Below are positions 8,592 to 16,773 of a DNA stretch of 64,000 nt, piece after piece. The position numbers were made by a program, and so were the translations under genes. Source of the stretch: Micromonospora sp. R77 (GTDB taxonomy: Bacteria; Actinomycetota; Actinomycetes; Mycobacteriales; Micromonosporaceae); the NCBI RefSeq assembly GCF_022747945.1, contig NZ_JALDST010000001.1, positions 3,596,001 to 3,660,000 on the forward strand. Reading direction: 5' to 3'. The notes under the pieces are model-generated. The model was not told where the DNA came from, made no database searches, and worked only from the letters and a program-made list of their open reading frames with translations. Within the stretch, counting starts at the first letter, position 1; every line of letters starts with the position of its first letter.

Positions 8592-10976
8592 CTAACGCTG
8601 GGCGGCGCGCAGGCGTGCCATCCTGGCGTCCTGGTTGACCAAATTCTGGAGGGTGTCCACGTACCCCTTCAGGAAGGGGTCGAGTTTGCTGGCCGGTAGT
8701 GCGCTCGGCGGCAGGGCCCCCGAGGTCTCCAGCTGAACGGCGGCCGTCTTCAACGCGTCGGTCACGAGGTCGTGGGTGCCACAGAGCATGGTTCTCGCCG
8801 CGGTCGTCACGTCGGCGGTGCTGCCGTTGTAGCGCTTGGTGAAGAACTGCCGGAACCGGGTGAGGTAACCGGTGCCACCGAGGTGACCACGCAGGGCCGC
8901 CTTGACCGTCGATCCTCCGCGCAGTGCCTTGCCGAGCAGGTAGCCGTCGACGTCCTCCACCAGGTCACCGAAGCTGAAGGACGACACGACGTTGATCTTC
9001 GCAAGCCGATCCATGCAGAAGGCGTAGCCGGAGGCGTACTCGTCCTCGTTGTTCCACCAATCGGCGTAGAACGTGGTCAGGTCGCCACCCCAGCCGCCGA
9101 AGTCTCCGCGCCAACCGACGGAGCCGTTCGCCGTCAGACCGCCGCTGCCCTTCGCGTAGACGGCGCAGGCCGTGGCGGCGAGGTGGTCGACGTTGATCTC
9201 CACTCCGTAGCCGGGGTCGACGAAGATCGGTTGGCGCCGAGGACCGTTCGCCTGTGCATAGGACAGCCAGGACTGGTCCACGCCGGTGGTGTCGAGCAGC
9301 GTGTTCCAACCGCTCTTCTCACCGTCGTAGACGGGGTAGCGCAGGAAGTCCAGAACCAGCCGGTTGGGTTCACCCTTGGCGTACGCCACGGCGGTCGCCT
9401 GAAGTTGATCGATGTAGGTGAGGAACTGCTCGATCGGCGTACCGGTGGCACCGACGTTCTCGGCGCCCACGCCCGGGTCGCTGAAGGGGCGTTGGACGTC
9501 GCGATCGAGGTCGAACGAGTCGGTGCCCGTCGTGTAGCGGAATTCCTTGATCTGGTTGAAGGACCAGTTGGCGGGCATCGAGAAACCGAGGTTGCCGGAG
9601 AACCCCCACGACATTCCCGATACGAAGGAGTAGCGGGCATACGTCTCGTCGCTGACCCGCGAGCACACGTTACGTGATCCGTAGACGCCGGCGAGGTACC
9701 GCTTGCCCTGACTGGAGAGTCCTGCCTGCACGCCCCTGAAGTACGGGACGATGTTGCTCGTGATCTCCTCGTCCGTGGCGTCGTAGTCGACTGCGAAGTA
9801 GATGACGGTGCCCCGGTTGAACCCGTATCCGAGGGCTCGCGCGTGGGCACGTACCGCATGGCTGTAACCCTGCGAATAGGTGAAGTCCTCAAGGCCGCGG
9901 CCGTTGTACTGGGAGATCGGGAACATCCGCATTCCGCCGGCGAAGATGGCATTGAGTTCGCCGGGCTGAATTTCCTTCTGCAGACTCTTCGGCTCGTCCT
10001 CGTCGAGGTATCGTCCGACCGTGTAGTACCCGGATGCGACGAGAGCGCGGGCACGGGTCTCGCTGATGTGGTAGCGGGTGTCGCAGGCGTGCGCCGGCCG
10101 GTCCGGATCGCCCGTGGAGACGAGCAGCTGAGCCCACGTCTGGTAGTCGCCGCGTCCGTTGACGGTCAGGGCGGAGAATCGCTGGAACTCCCCGACGTAG
10201 GTGGCGAGCGCCGCGTCGAACACGCTCTTGAAGGTCGTGCTGTAGGAGCCCGTCGCGCTGAGCACCACGCCGTTGAAGACGCAGGCGGCGCTGAACAGCT
10301 GGACGAAGATGCCCGACGAGCCCTGGGCGACGGGGTGATCGCGCAGGCCCTGCTGCGTACCGGGGCCGAAGTTCCCGTTGACCTGGTCCTGCGGGATGCC
10401 GATCTCGTACTGGATCGCCTTCATCAGGGCCTGCTGCACGTCACGGGAGTAGTGGCCGTCACACGGCACGATGAAGAACGTCGACTTGCTGAGGTAACGG
10501 CCGTTGAGCCACCGTTGGATCTCCCGGACCTCGGGCCGGCCGCCGGAGAGCAGCACGTACGCGTCCATGGTCAGCAGAGACTTGAAGACCTTCGGCTGCA
10601 CGTCGGTGTTCGAGGCGTCCAGACCGGCGTCCGCCTTGAGCTGGGCGATGGCCGAGGCCGTGTCGGTGCCGTACACGCCGTCGCCGGGGCCGCCCCAGTA
10701 GCCCTTGCAGAAGAGCGCGTACTGGACAATGTTGACGATGTTCCCGTTGGTGGTGTCAGGGCCGATGTCGCCGAGCGTGGAGAGTCGCGACATGGTGGTG
10801 GGACCGAAGGCGTCGGACAGCACCTCGATCCCGAGTTCGTGCTGCAGTGCCCGGGTGAGGGAGTACATGGTGGCCCAACCGGTCTGACCGTTCTCCGGGC
10901 ACGGATTGTAGTACGGCACTGATTGGTAGGTGGAGTTCACCCACTTCTGGGCCTCCAGCACCTTGGCGTCTGCCAT
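8592..10976 (-). CDS. Large protein with duplicated peptidoglycan-binding-like repeats and a DUF1906 glycoside-hydrolase-like domain
   Basis: 794 residues. Residues 1-140 and 141-290 are diverged copies of one module: EAQKWVNSTY, ALQHELGI and FGPTTMSRL in the first match EIQRWLNGRY, AIQYEIGI and FGPGTQQGL in the second. These resemble peptidoglycan-binding-type repeats. Residues about 298-500 match the DUF1906 (Rv2525c-like) TIM-barrel family: ALVASGYYTVGRYLDED, FPISQYNG, VIYFAVDYDATDEEI, GVYGSRNVC and a closing SFDLDRD. The last 290 residues, rich in Trp, Gly and Asp around WRGDFGGWGGD, are unknown to me. There is no signal peptide, so export must be non-classical or the protein acts after lysis. 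G+C is lower than in the surroundings (33 of 60 in 9541-9600), suggesting transfer. It is the first gene of the operon. Confidence 0.75.
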   Translation of the reverse strand: MADAKVLEAQKWVNSTYQSVPYYNPCPENGQTGWATMYSLTRALQHELGIEVLSDAFGPTTMSRLSTLGDIGPDTTNGNIVNIVQYALFCKGYWGGPGDGVYGTDTASAIAQLKADAGLDASNTDVQPKVFKSLLTMDAYVLLSGGRPEVREIQRWLNGRYLSKSTFFIVPCDGHYSRDVQQALMKAIQYEIGIPQDQVNGNFGPGTQQGLRDHPVAQGSSGIFVQLFSAACVFNGVVLSATGSYSTTFKSVFDAALATYVGEFQRFSALTVNGRGDYQTWAQLLVSTGDPDRPAHACDTRYHISETRARALVASGYYTVGRYLDEDEPKSLQKEIQPGELNAIFAGGMRMFPISQYNGRGLEDFTYSQGYSHAVRAHARALGYGFNRGTVIYFAVDYDATDEEITSNIVPYFRGVQAGLSSQGKRYLAGVYGSRNVCSRVSDETYARYSFVSGMSWGFSGNLGFSMPANWSFNQIKEFRYTTGTDSFDLDRDVQRPFSDPGVGAENVGATGTPIEQFLTYIDQLQATAVAYAKGEPNRLVLDFLRYPVYDGEKSGWNTLLDTTGVDQSWLSYAQANGPRRQPIFVDPGYGVEINVDHLAATACAVYAKGSGGLTANGSVGWRGDFGGWGGDLTTFYADWWNNEDEYASGYAFCMDRLAKINVVSSFSFGDLVEDVDGYLLGKALRGGSTVKAALRGHLGGTGYLTRFRQFFTKRYNGSTADVTTAARTMLCGTHDLVTDALKTAAVQLETSGALPPSALPASKLDPFLKGYVDTLQNLVNQDARMARLRAAQR

Positions 10977-11232
10977 CTTTCACCTGTTTCCGTTGAAACG
11001 CGGCGGGGAATAGGTGCCGCCGACGGGGCGGATGCCTTCTAAGAGGCACCCTCGGTAATCGTCGGTGAAGCGTACTTTCGTTTTCCACCGCTGGATCATC
11101 GATTTCCCATCTCGCGCCGGTGGGCCGAAGGTGGCCGCACGATGTCCATTTGATGAGCGGCTCTTCTAGCCTCTGATCCAGCGACGTCACATCGGCGTCT
11201 CTGGTGTGAAGAAGTGGAAGGTGCACGACTCG
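10977..11232. promoter_or_regulatory. Divergent intergenic region between the large operon and the secreted-protein gene
   Basis: The 256 bases between two divergent genes must hold promoters for both. On the plus strand TAGCCT at 11167-11172 is a possible -10 for the secreted-protein gene. On the minus strand no strong pair is evident. I saw no clear heptameric direct repeats of the SARP type. Confidence 0.3.
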
Positions 11233-11685
11233 ATGCGTAATCGACGTATGGCCGGCGCGTTCGCCGCAATCGGGGCCATCGCGGGTCTGACGGCGGTCGT
11301 ACTGCCCGCCGGCCCGGCCTCGGCATCCTGCAGCACGGTGCAGTACGCCCACTACGAGGCGTCCGGGGAGCACGGCTGGAAGTTGATGGGTGACGGCAGT
11401 TGCAGCGAGCGGTGGGGACAGTTGGTGATCGACAGTACCTATCCGACCGCCCCGGGTTTCTCGATCAAGATCGAGCGTCAGATCAAGTCGCCGTACGGTT
11501 ACGCCACGCAGGCGGCGTACACGGCGACCTTCGGCAGTGGCGCCACGGGCTCCAAGAGCACCACCCACACGGCGAACAGCTCGGGTGACGCCGACCGCCA
11601 CCGCGTGTGCTGGGACTACGCCCACTACAACGGCTCCAAGTGGGTGCCGGACGGCAGCTGGACGTGCTCGGGCTGGTACTACTGA
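11233..11685 (+). CDS. Small secreted protein, unknown function
   Basis: A 150-residue precursor. From ATG 11233 there is a classical signal peptide (basic MRNRRM, hydrophobic core, cleavage after PASA), giving a mature protein of about 115 residues. GTG 11206 and GTG 11221 are possible earlier starts. The mature part has four Cys (CSTVQYAHYEA, GSCSERWGQ, RVCWDYAHY, WTCSGWYY), likely two disulfides, and many Tyr, Trp, Ser and Thr. The first and last parts share a short AHY-centred pattern. I do not recognise the family. It is divergent from the large operon and ends at a strong terminator. Confidence 0.65.
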   Translation: MRNRRMAGAFAAIGAIAGLTAVVLPAGPASASCSTVQYAHYEASGEHGWKLMGDGSCSERWGQLVIDSTYPTAPGFSIKIERQIKSPYGYATQAAYTATFGSGATGSKSTTHTANSSGDADRHRVCWDYAHYNGSKWVPDGSWTCSGWYY

Positions 11686-11693
11686 CAGTTGTG

Positions 11694-11733
11694 ACGAAGC
11701 GGCCGACGGAGCACTCTCCGTCGGCCGCTTCGT
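11694..11733 (+). terminator. Terminator after the secreted-protein gene
   Basis: A perfect 17-bp hairpin (11694-11710 with 11717-11733) with a 6-base loop, 8 bases after the stop. It also marks the right boundary of the accessory block. Confidence 0.75.
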
Positions 11734-11798
11734 GCTGTGTGCCGCCGCGTCGTCGGGCCCGCCGCAGCTCAGCCCCGGCATGCGGCAGAATCGGTGCC

Positions 11799-12506
11799 AT
11801 GGAGATCGACTGGGAGCGGCTGCGGGCCGCCGCCACCGAGGTGATGCGGCACGCGTACGTGCCGTACTCGAAGTTCCCGGTCGGGGCGGCCGCCCTGGTC
11901 GACGACGGCCGGATCGTGGTCGGCTGCAACGTGGAGAACGCCGGCTACGGCGTCACCCTCTGCGCCGAGTGCGGGGTGGTCTCCTCGCTGCACGCCACCG
12001 GGGGCGGCCGGCTGGTCGCCATGTCCTGCGTCGACGCCACCGGTGAACCGCTGATGCCGTGCGGCCGCTGCCGGCAGCTGCTCTGGGAGAACGGCGGCCC
12101 GGAGTGCCTGGTCGAGGCGAAGGGCGGGCCGCTGCGGATGGCGGAGCTGCTGCCGCACGCGTTCGACGTCGCCGACCTCGAGGCCGTGGTCGGCGGGACC
12201 CCGGTGCCGGTGGTGCCGGACCGGCTGGCCGCCTGGCGCGGGCGCGGCAGCGTCTTCGTCCACCCGGACCTCTCCGCCGGGCAGCAGGTCTGGACGGCGT
12301 ACTGGGAGCGGTCGGCCGGGGACACCGAGGGCGCCGAGACCGGTGTGCTGGAGGAGGGCCCGACCTGGGACGACCCGGCCGAGGCGATCACCTGGGGGTT
12401 GGCCCGAACGCCGCGCGTGGTGGTGGTGGACGCGTCGGGCACGATCTTCTGGGCCGGTGAGGGTGAGCCGCCGATGGAGATCCCTGTTCGCTGGTCTGCT
12501 TCTTGA
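11799..12506 (+). CDS. cdd: Cytidine deaminase with C-terminal extension
   Basis: Hydrolyses cytidine and deoxycytidine to the uridine forms in the cytosol, feeding the phosphorylase encoded next. The first 135 residues are a complete cytidine deaminase: VPYSKFPVGAA, CNVENAGYGVTLCAECG with the zinc Cys and catalytic Glu (CAE), and PCGRCRQLL with two further zinc Cys. The protein runs to 235 residues. About 95 extra residues (RGSVFVHPDLSAGQQV, WDDPAEAITWGL, then a strand-rich RVVVVDASGTIFWAG) are not part of the usual 130-140-residue enzyme. The start at ATG 11799 has no Shine-Dalgarno sequence; CAGAAT lies 7 bases upstream, so the message may be leaderless. In relatives this gene directly follows the nucleoside importer. 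Confidence 0.92.
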   Translation: MEIDWERLRAAATEVMRHAYVPYSKFPVGAAALVDDGRIVVGCNVENAGYGVTLCAECGVVSSLHATGGGRLVAMSCVDATGEPLMPCGRCRQLLWENGGPECLVEAKGGPLRMAELLPHAFDVADLEAVVGGTPVPVVPDRLAAWRGRGSVFVHPDLSAGQQVWTAYWERSAGDTEGAETGVLEEGPTWDDPAEAITWGLARTPRVVVVDASGTIFWAGEGEPPMEIPVRWSAS

Positions 12507-12516
12507 GCTGGGGGGC

Positions 12517-12582
12517 CGGGGCCGACCGTCCCCGGCTCCGGGCGGTCAGGCTTGATCCCTCCGCCGGGGACGGTCGGCCCCG
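12517..12582 (+). terminator. Long stem-loop between cdd and deoA
   Basis: A perfect 20-bp inverted repeat (12517-12536 with 12563-12582) and a 26-base loop, 10 bases after the cdd stop and 60 bases before deoA. It may terminate or attenuate read-through from cdd into deoA. Confidence 0.65.
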
Positions 12583-12642
12583 ACCCTCGGTGGTTGCGGC
12601 CGTCGGGCGGAATCTGCGATGACGACGAGGAAAAATCATCTG

Positions 12643-13923
12643 ATGAGTGCTTTCACGGCGGTTGATGTCATTCGGGCGAAGCGGGACGGCGGGGTGCTCT
12701 CCGACGCCCAGATCGACTGGGTGGTCGACGCGTACACGAAGGGGCTGGTGGCCGACGAGCAGATGTCGGCGCTGGCCATGGCGATCCTGCTGCGCGGCAT
12801 GACCGGGCCGGAGATCGCCCGGTGGACCGCCGCGATGATCGCCAGCGGCGAGCGGCTGGACCTGTCGTCCGTGGCCCGGCCCACCGTGGACAAGCACTCC
12901 ACCGGCGGGGTCGGTGACAAGATCACCCTGCCGCTCACCCCGCTGGTCGCCGCGTGCGGCGGCGCGGTGCCGCAGCTCAGCGGGCGCGGGCTCGGTCACA
13001 CCGGCGGCACCCTGGACAAGCTGGAGTCGATCCCGGGCTGGCGGGCGGCGTTGAGCAACGACGAGTTCATCGCCCAACTGCGGGACGTGGGCGCGGTGAT
13101 CTGCGCGGCGGGCGAGGGGCTGGCCCCGGCGGACCGCAAGCTGTACGCGCTGCGCGACGTCACCGGCACCGTGGAGGCGATCCCCCTGATCGCCAGCTCG
13201 ATCATGAGCAAGAAGATCGCCGAGGGCACCGGTGCGCTGGTGCTGGACGTGAAGGTCGGCTCGGGCGCGTTCATGAAGAACGTCGACGACGCCCGCGAGC
13301 TGGCCCGGACCATGGTCGAGCTGGGCGGAGCGCACGGGGTGCGGACGGTGGCCCTGCTCACCGACATGTCGACCCCGCTCGGCCTGACGGTCGGCAACGC
13401 GGTCGAGGTGACCGAGTCGGTGGAGGTGCTGGCCGGTGGCGGTCCCGCCGACGTGGTGGAGCTGACCGTGGCGCTGGCGCGGGAGATGCTCGACGCGGCC
13501 GGGCTGCCGGACGCCGACCCGGCGGCGGCGCTGCGCGACGGCCGGGCGATGGACGCGTGGCGGTCGATGATCCGCGCGCAGGGCGGCGACCCGGACGCCC
13601 CGATGCCGACGGCGAACGAGGTCGAGGTGGTGCGCGCGACCGAGGACGGGTTCGTCGCCGAGGTCGACGCGTACGCGATCGGGGTGGCCGCGTGGCGACT
13701 GGGTGCCGGTCGGGCGCGCAAGGAGGACCCGGTGAGCATCCCGGCGGGGGTGGTGCTGCACAAGCGCCCCGGTGATCCGGTCCGGGCCGGCGAGCCCCTG
13801 TACGAGCTGCGGGCCGAGCACGCGTCCCGGATCCCGGCGGCGCTGGCGGAGGCCGAGCGGGCGGTCCGGATCTCGCCGGACGCCCCCCGGGTGACGCCGC
13901 TGGTCATCGAGCGGATCGGCTGA
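12643..13923 (+). CDS. deoA: Thymidine phosphorylase
   Basis: Cleaves thymidine or deoxyuridine with phosphate to the base and 2-deoxyribose-1-phosphate. 426 residues from ATG 12643 (MSAFTAVDVIRAKRDGG), which fits the usual family N terminus; ATG 12619 would add eight residues. Motifs are the alpha-domain start, the phosphate-binding DKHSTGGVGDK, the SGRGLGHTGGTLDKLE signature, SSIMSKKIAEG and KVGSGAFMK. The C-terminal domain closes with PGDPVRAGEPLYEL. Deoxyribose-1-phosphate made here would go to the phosphopentomutase-like enzyme (41754) and DeoC (39008). GAGG 12 bases upstream is a weak ribosome site. Confidence 0.93.
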   Translation: MSAFTAVDVIRAKRDGGVLSDAQIDWVVDAYTKGLVADEQMSALAMAILLRGMTGPEIARWTAAMIASGERLDLSSVARPTVDKHSTGGVGDKITLPLTPLVAACGGAVPQLSGRGLGHTGGTLDKLESIPGWRAALSNDEFIAQLRDVGAVICAAGEGLAPADRKLYALRDVTGTVEAIPLIASSIMSKKIAEGTGALVLDVKVGSGAFMKNVDDARELARTMVELGGAHGVRTVALLTDMSTPLGLTVGNAVEVTESVEVLAGGGPADVVELTVALAREMLDAAGLPDADPAAALRDGRAMDAWRSMIRAQGGDPDAPMPTANEVEVVRATEDGFVAEVDAYAIGVAAWRLGAGRARKEDPVSIPAGVVLHKRPGDPVRAGEPLYELRAEHASRIPAALAEAERAVRISPDAPRVTPLVIERIG

Positions 13924-14030
13924 TCGATTCCGGTCTTGCGGTGCCGTGGTGCCGGCCACCCGGAACCGCTATCCTCCCTGCCCAGGGGGACCGACCGGCA
14001 TTGCGATGCGAGCAGACAGGGGCCTGAGCC

Positions 14031-14711
14031 TTGCGTGTATCCGCCCCCGATCCCCGGGCCGTCCGCGAGGCGAGCCTGGACGAGCTGGATCGGCTGGGGC
14101 TTCCCCTGCCGCCACCGCAGTTCCCGCTGGTCTGGGAGCCGGGTGACGAGATCGAGCTGCGCCCGATCGTCGAGATCGAGGCCAGGATCGCCGTTCTGCA
14201 CCTGATCCTGGCCCGGTGCTTCGGGATGCCACCGCAGGCGGCCATGACCTGGCTGCTCGGGTCGCACCTGGTCGACATGGTGACCCCGCCCGAGTGGCAG
14301 TTCGTGATGGGCGGCAAGGGCGACCACCGGTCGTTCGTGCTGCACCACGACGCGCTCTTCTCGCTCTGCTGGGTGCTCGGGTTGACCAAGGAACTGGACC
14401 CGACGGTGCCGGTGGACGAGCGGCTGGTGGAGCGGATGCCGCACATCCCGACGGGGGAGACCTTCGCCGACTGGCGGTCCCGGATCCTGGCCGCCCCGCA
14501 GCACCCGGCGGACGCGGCCGCCCTGCTCGACCTGCACTACTGCCTGGACTGGGCCTATCTGGAGACGGAGAAGGCGGGGCTGCGGCCGCCGGGGCTGGTG
14601 GACGCGAACGCGATCGGGCAGCGCCGGTGGGCGCTGGAGTGGGCGGTGGTCCTGCGCGGGCCGTACCACGACGAGCCGCCCGGGTGGGAAGAGGTCGACC
14701 TCTCCACCTGA
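14031..14711 (+). CDS. DUF4272-type conserved hypothetical protein
   Basis: 226 residues from TTG 14031. The layout resembles DUF4272 proteins: an N-terminal EIELRPIVEIEARIAVLHLIL helix, a central RSFVLHHDALFSLCWVLGL that matches the family's 'WRyEal..LlWALGl' stretch, and a C-terminal LLDLHYCLDWAYLETEKAGL...RRWALEWAV with a Trp-rich end. No catalytic motif or signal peptide is visible, so it is probably cytosolic. It lies 107 bases after deoA and 6 bases from the convergent methyltransferase gene. Function unknown. Confidence 0.7.
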   Translation: MRVSAPDPRAVREASLDELDRLGLPLPPPQFPLVWEPGDEIELRPIVEIEARIAVLHLILARCFGMPPQAAMTWLLGSHLVDMVTPPEWQFVMGGKGDHRSFVLHHDALFSLCWVLGLTKELDPTVPVDERLVERMPHIPTGETFADWRSRILAAPQHPADAAALLDLHYCLDWAYLETEKAGLRPPGLVDANAIGQRRWALEWAVVLRGPYHDEPPGWEEVDLST

Positions 14712-14717
14712 GCGCGG

Positions 14718-15614
14718 TCAGCGGGGCCGGTGCACGCCGAGCCGTACGGCGAGGGTCACGCCGACCGGCTCGGGCAGGGCGGCGATCCGGGCGCCGAGCC
14801 GGGCCGGGTCGGTGTGCCAGGCGCTCGGCCCCATCCCGACCAGGGTCGCCACCTCCGCCCGGCTGAGCATGAGCCCGGTCCGGTGCAGCTGGTGCGACTC
14901 CTCGGTGAAGTGCGCGGCGAGACTCCCCGCCACCCGGTCGGCCTTGGCCGGGTCGACGCGCAGCAGGTCGAGCGCGTCGACCAGTTCGGCGAGGTGGTCC
15001 TCGGCGGGGGTGACCACCAGCAACGCGCCGGCCGGGTCGAGCACCCGGTGGAACTCGGCGCCGTTGCGCGGGGCGAACACGTTGAGCAGCACGGTGGCGG
15101 AGGCGTCGGCCAGCGGCAGCCGCTGCCAGGTGTCGGCGAGCGCCGCGGCGGCCCGGGGGTGGGCGCGGGCCGCGCGGCGCAGCGCCGGCTTGGAGACGTC
15201 CAGGGCGAGACCCACGGCGTCCGGCAGCGCCGCCAGCACCGCCGCGAGATACCACCCGGTCCCGGCCCCGGCATCCACCACCAGGGGGTACGCGCCGCGG
15301 TCCGGCGGTGCTGCGGATGCGTACCCGATCTGCCGTGCGGCGGCGGCCAGCGCGGCGGCGACGGTGTCGTAGTGGCCGGCGGCCAGGAAGTCCGCACGGG
15401 CGGCCACCATCTCGGCGCTGTCCCCGCTGTGCGGGGCGCGGCCGGCGAGCAGGTTCACGTACCCCTGGCGGGCGACGTCGAAGCTGTGCCGGCGCGGGCA
15501 GGACAGGGCCCGCGCGGTGCCCGCGGTGGTCGCGGCGAGCGGCCCGGCGCAGATCGGGCAGCGCAGCCGGTCCACCACGCGGGGGTCCAGCTCGCCGGTC
15601 GCACTCCTGCTCAT
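14718..15614 (-). CDS. RlmA-family 23S rRNA (guanine-N1)-methyltransferase
   Basis: 298 residues. The N-terminal zinc finger (CPICAGPL, then CPRRHSFD) is the hallmark of RlmA enzymes that methylate G745 or G748 in 23S rRNA hairpin 35. It is followed by ARQGYVNLL, a Rossmann SAM site (VVDAGAGTGWYLAAVL), LDVSKPALRRAAR and LLNVFAPRNGAEFHRVL. Known relatives include E. coli RlmA(I) and the actinomycete RlmA(II) proteins TlrB and MyrA, which give resistance to mycinosylated macrolides. Which guanine is the target cannot be decided here; Gram-positive members are normally the G748 type. It stands alone, convergent with the DUF4272 gene and divergent from add. Confidence 0.88.
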   Translation of the reverse strand: MSRSATGELDPRVVDRLRCPICAGPLAATTAGTARALSCPRRHSFDVARQGYVNLLAGRAPHSGDSAEMVAARADFLAAGHYDTVAAALAAAARQIGYASAAPPDRGAYPLVVDAGAGTGWYLAAVLAALPDAVGLALDVSKPALRRAARAHPRAAAALADTWQRLPLADASATVLLNVFAPRNGAEFHRVLDPAGALLVVTPAEDHLAELVDALDLLRVDPAKADRVAGSLAAHFTEESHQLHRTGLMLSRAEVATLVGMGPSAWHTDPARLGARIAALPEPVGVTLAVRLGVHRPR

Positions 15615-15684
15615 CCGCCCATTGTCCCGGTGCGGACCGGCGCGGCCCCGGGCGGTCGGCTGCCGGCGCGGGCCCGGCGGTGAC

Positions 15685-15690
15685 TAATGT
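15685..15690 (+). promoter_or_regulatory. -10 box of add (leaderless type)
   Basis: TAATGT ends 6 bases before ATG 15697, which would put the transcript start at or next to the start codon. No Shine-Dalgarno sequence is present. Confidence 0.5.
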
Positions 15691-15696
15691 CGGAGC

Positions 15697-16773
15697 ATGG
15701 TCGCAATCTCGTACGAGGACATCGTCAAGGTCCCCAAGGCACTGCTGCACGATCACCTCGACGGGGGGCTGCGGCCCGCCACGATCGTCGAGCTGGCCGC
15801 GGAGATCGGCCACGAACTGCCCGCCACCGGTCCGGAGGCGCTCGGCCGCTGGTTCGTCGAGGCGGCCAACTCGGGTTCGCTGGAGCGCTACCTGGAGACG
15901 TTCGCGCACACGGTGGCGGTCATGCAGACCGCGCCCGCGCTGCGCCGGGTGGCCCGGGAGTGCGCGCTGGACCTGGCCGCCGACGGGGTGGTCTACGCGG
16001 AGGTCCGGTTCGCCCCCGAGCAGCACCTCGAGCAGAACCTGACCCTGGACGAGGTGGTCGAGGCGGTCGTCGCCGGCTTCGCCGAGGGCAGCGCGGAGGC
16101 CGCCGAGGCGGGCCACCGGATCCGGGTCGGCACCCTGCTCACCGCGATGCGGCACGCCGCCCGGTCGCAGGAGATCGCCGAGCTGGCGGTCCGGCACCGG
16201 GACACCGGGGTGGTCGGCTTCGACATCGCCGGCGCGGAGGCGGGCTTCCCGCCCACCCGGCACCTGGACGCCTTCGAGTACCTCCAGCGGGAGAACTTCC
16301 ACTTCACCATCCACGCCGGCGAGGCGTTCGGGCTGCCGTCGATCTGGCAGGCGATCCAGTGGTGCGGCGCGGACCGGCTCGGTCACGGCGTCCGGATCGT
16401 CGACGACATCACCCCCGGCCCGGAGCCGGTGCTCGGCCGGCTGGCCGCGTACGTGCGGGACAAGCGCATCCCGCTGGAGCTCTGCCCGTCGTCGAACGTG
16501 CAGACCGGTGCCGCCGCCTCGATCGCGGAACACCCGATCGGGCTGCTGCGCGACCTGCGGTTCCGGGCGACGGTGAACACCGACAACCGGCTGATGAGCG
16601 GCACGTCGATGTCGCGGGAGATGGCGCTGCTGGTGGAGGCCTTCGGCTATGGCTGGAAGGAACTCCAGTGGTTCACCATCAACGCGATGAAGAGCGCCTT
16701 CATCCCGTTCGACGAGCGGCTGGCGATCATCGACGAGGTGATCAAGCCGGCGTACGCGAAGCTGATCGGCTGA
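15697..16773 (+). CDS. add: Adenosine deaminase
   Basis: Converts adenosine and deoxyadenosine to the inosine forms in the cytosol. 358 residues with every family landmark: the zinc pair in [12 protein letters not shown], the purine-binding [12 protein letters not shown], the HAGEAFG zinc His with catalytic Glu, [20 protein letters not shown] and the late [15 protein letters not shown] carrying the zinc Asp. It belongs to the nucleoside salvage set around it, separated from deoA by two unrelated genes. Its stop codon abuts that of the convergent kinase-like gene with no spacer. Confidence 0.93.
   Translation: MVAISYEDIVKVPKALLHDHLDGGLRPATIVELAAEIGHELPATGPEALGRWFVEAANSGSLERYLETFAHTVAVMQTAPALRRVARECALDLAADGVVYAEVRFAPEQHLEQNLTLDEVVEAVVAGFAEGSAEAAEAGHRIRVGTLLTAMRHAARSQEIAELAVRHRDTGVVGFDIAGAEAGFPPTRHLDAFEYLQRENFHFTIHAGEAFGLPSIWQAIQWCGADRLGHGVRIVDDITPGPEPVLGRLAAYVRDKRIPLELCPSSNVQTGAAASIAEHPIGLLRDLRFRATVNTDNRLMSGTSMSREMALLVEAFGYGWKELQWFTINAMKSAFIPFDERLAIIDEVIKPAYAKLIG

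Noticed and set aside
6258..11685. Biosynthetic gene cluster controlled by the SARP gene
   Set aside because: No synthase, tailoring enzyme, carrier protein or exporter lies in the block; only wall-related and unknown proteins do.
13969..16533. Very long minus-strand open frame (about 850 codons) across several genes
   Set aside because: It is antisense to DUF4272, add and part of deoA; its Arg/Pro/Ala-rich product has no domain, and only the RlmA part, in its own frame, is real. Long antisense frames are expected at this G+C.
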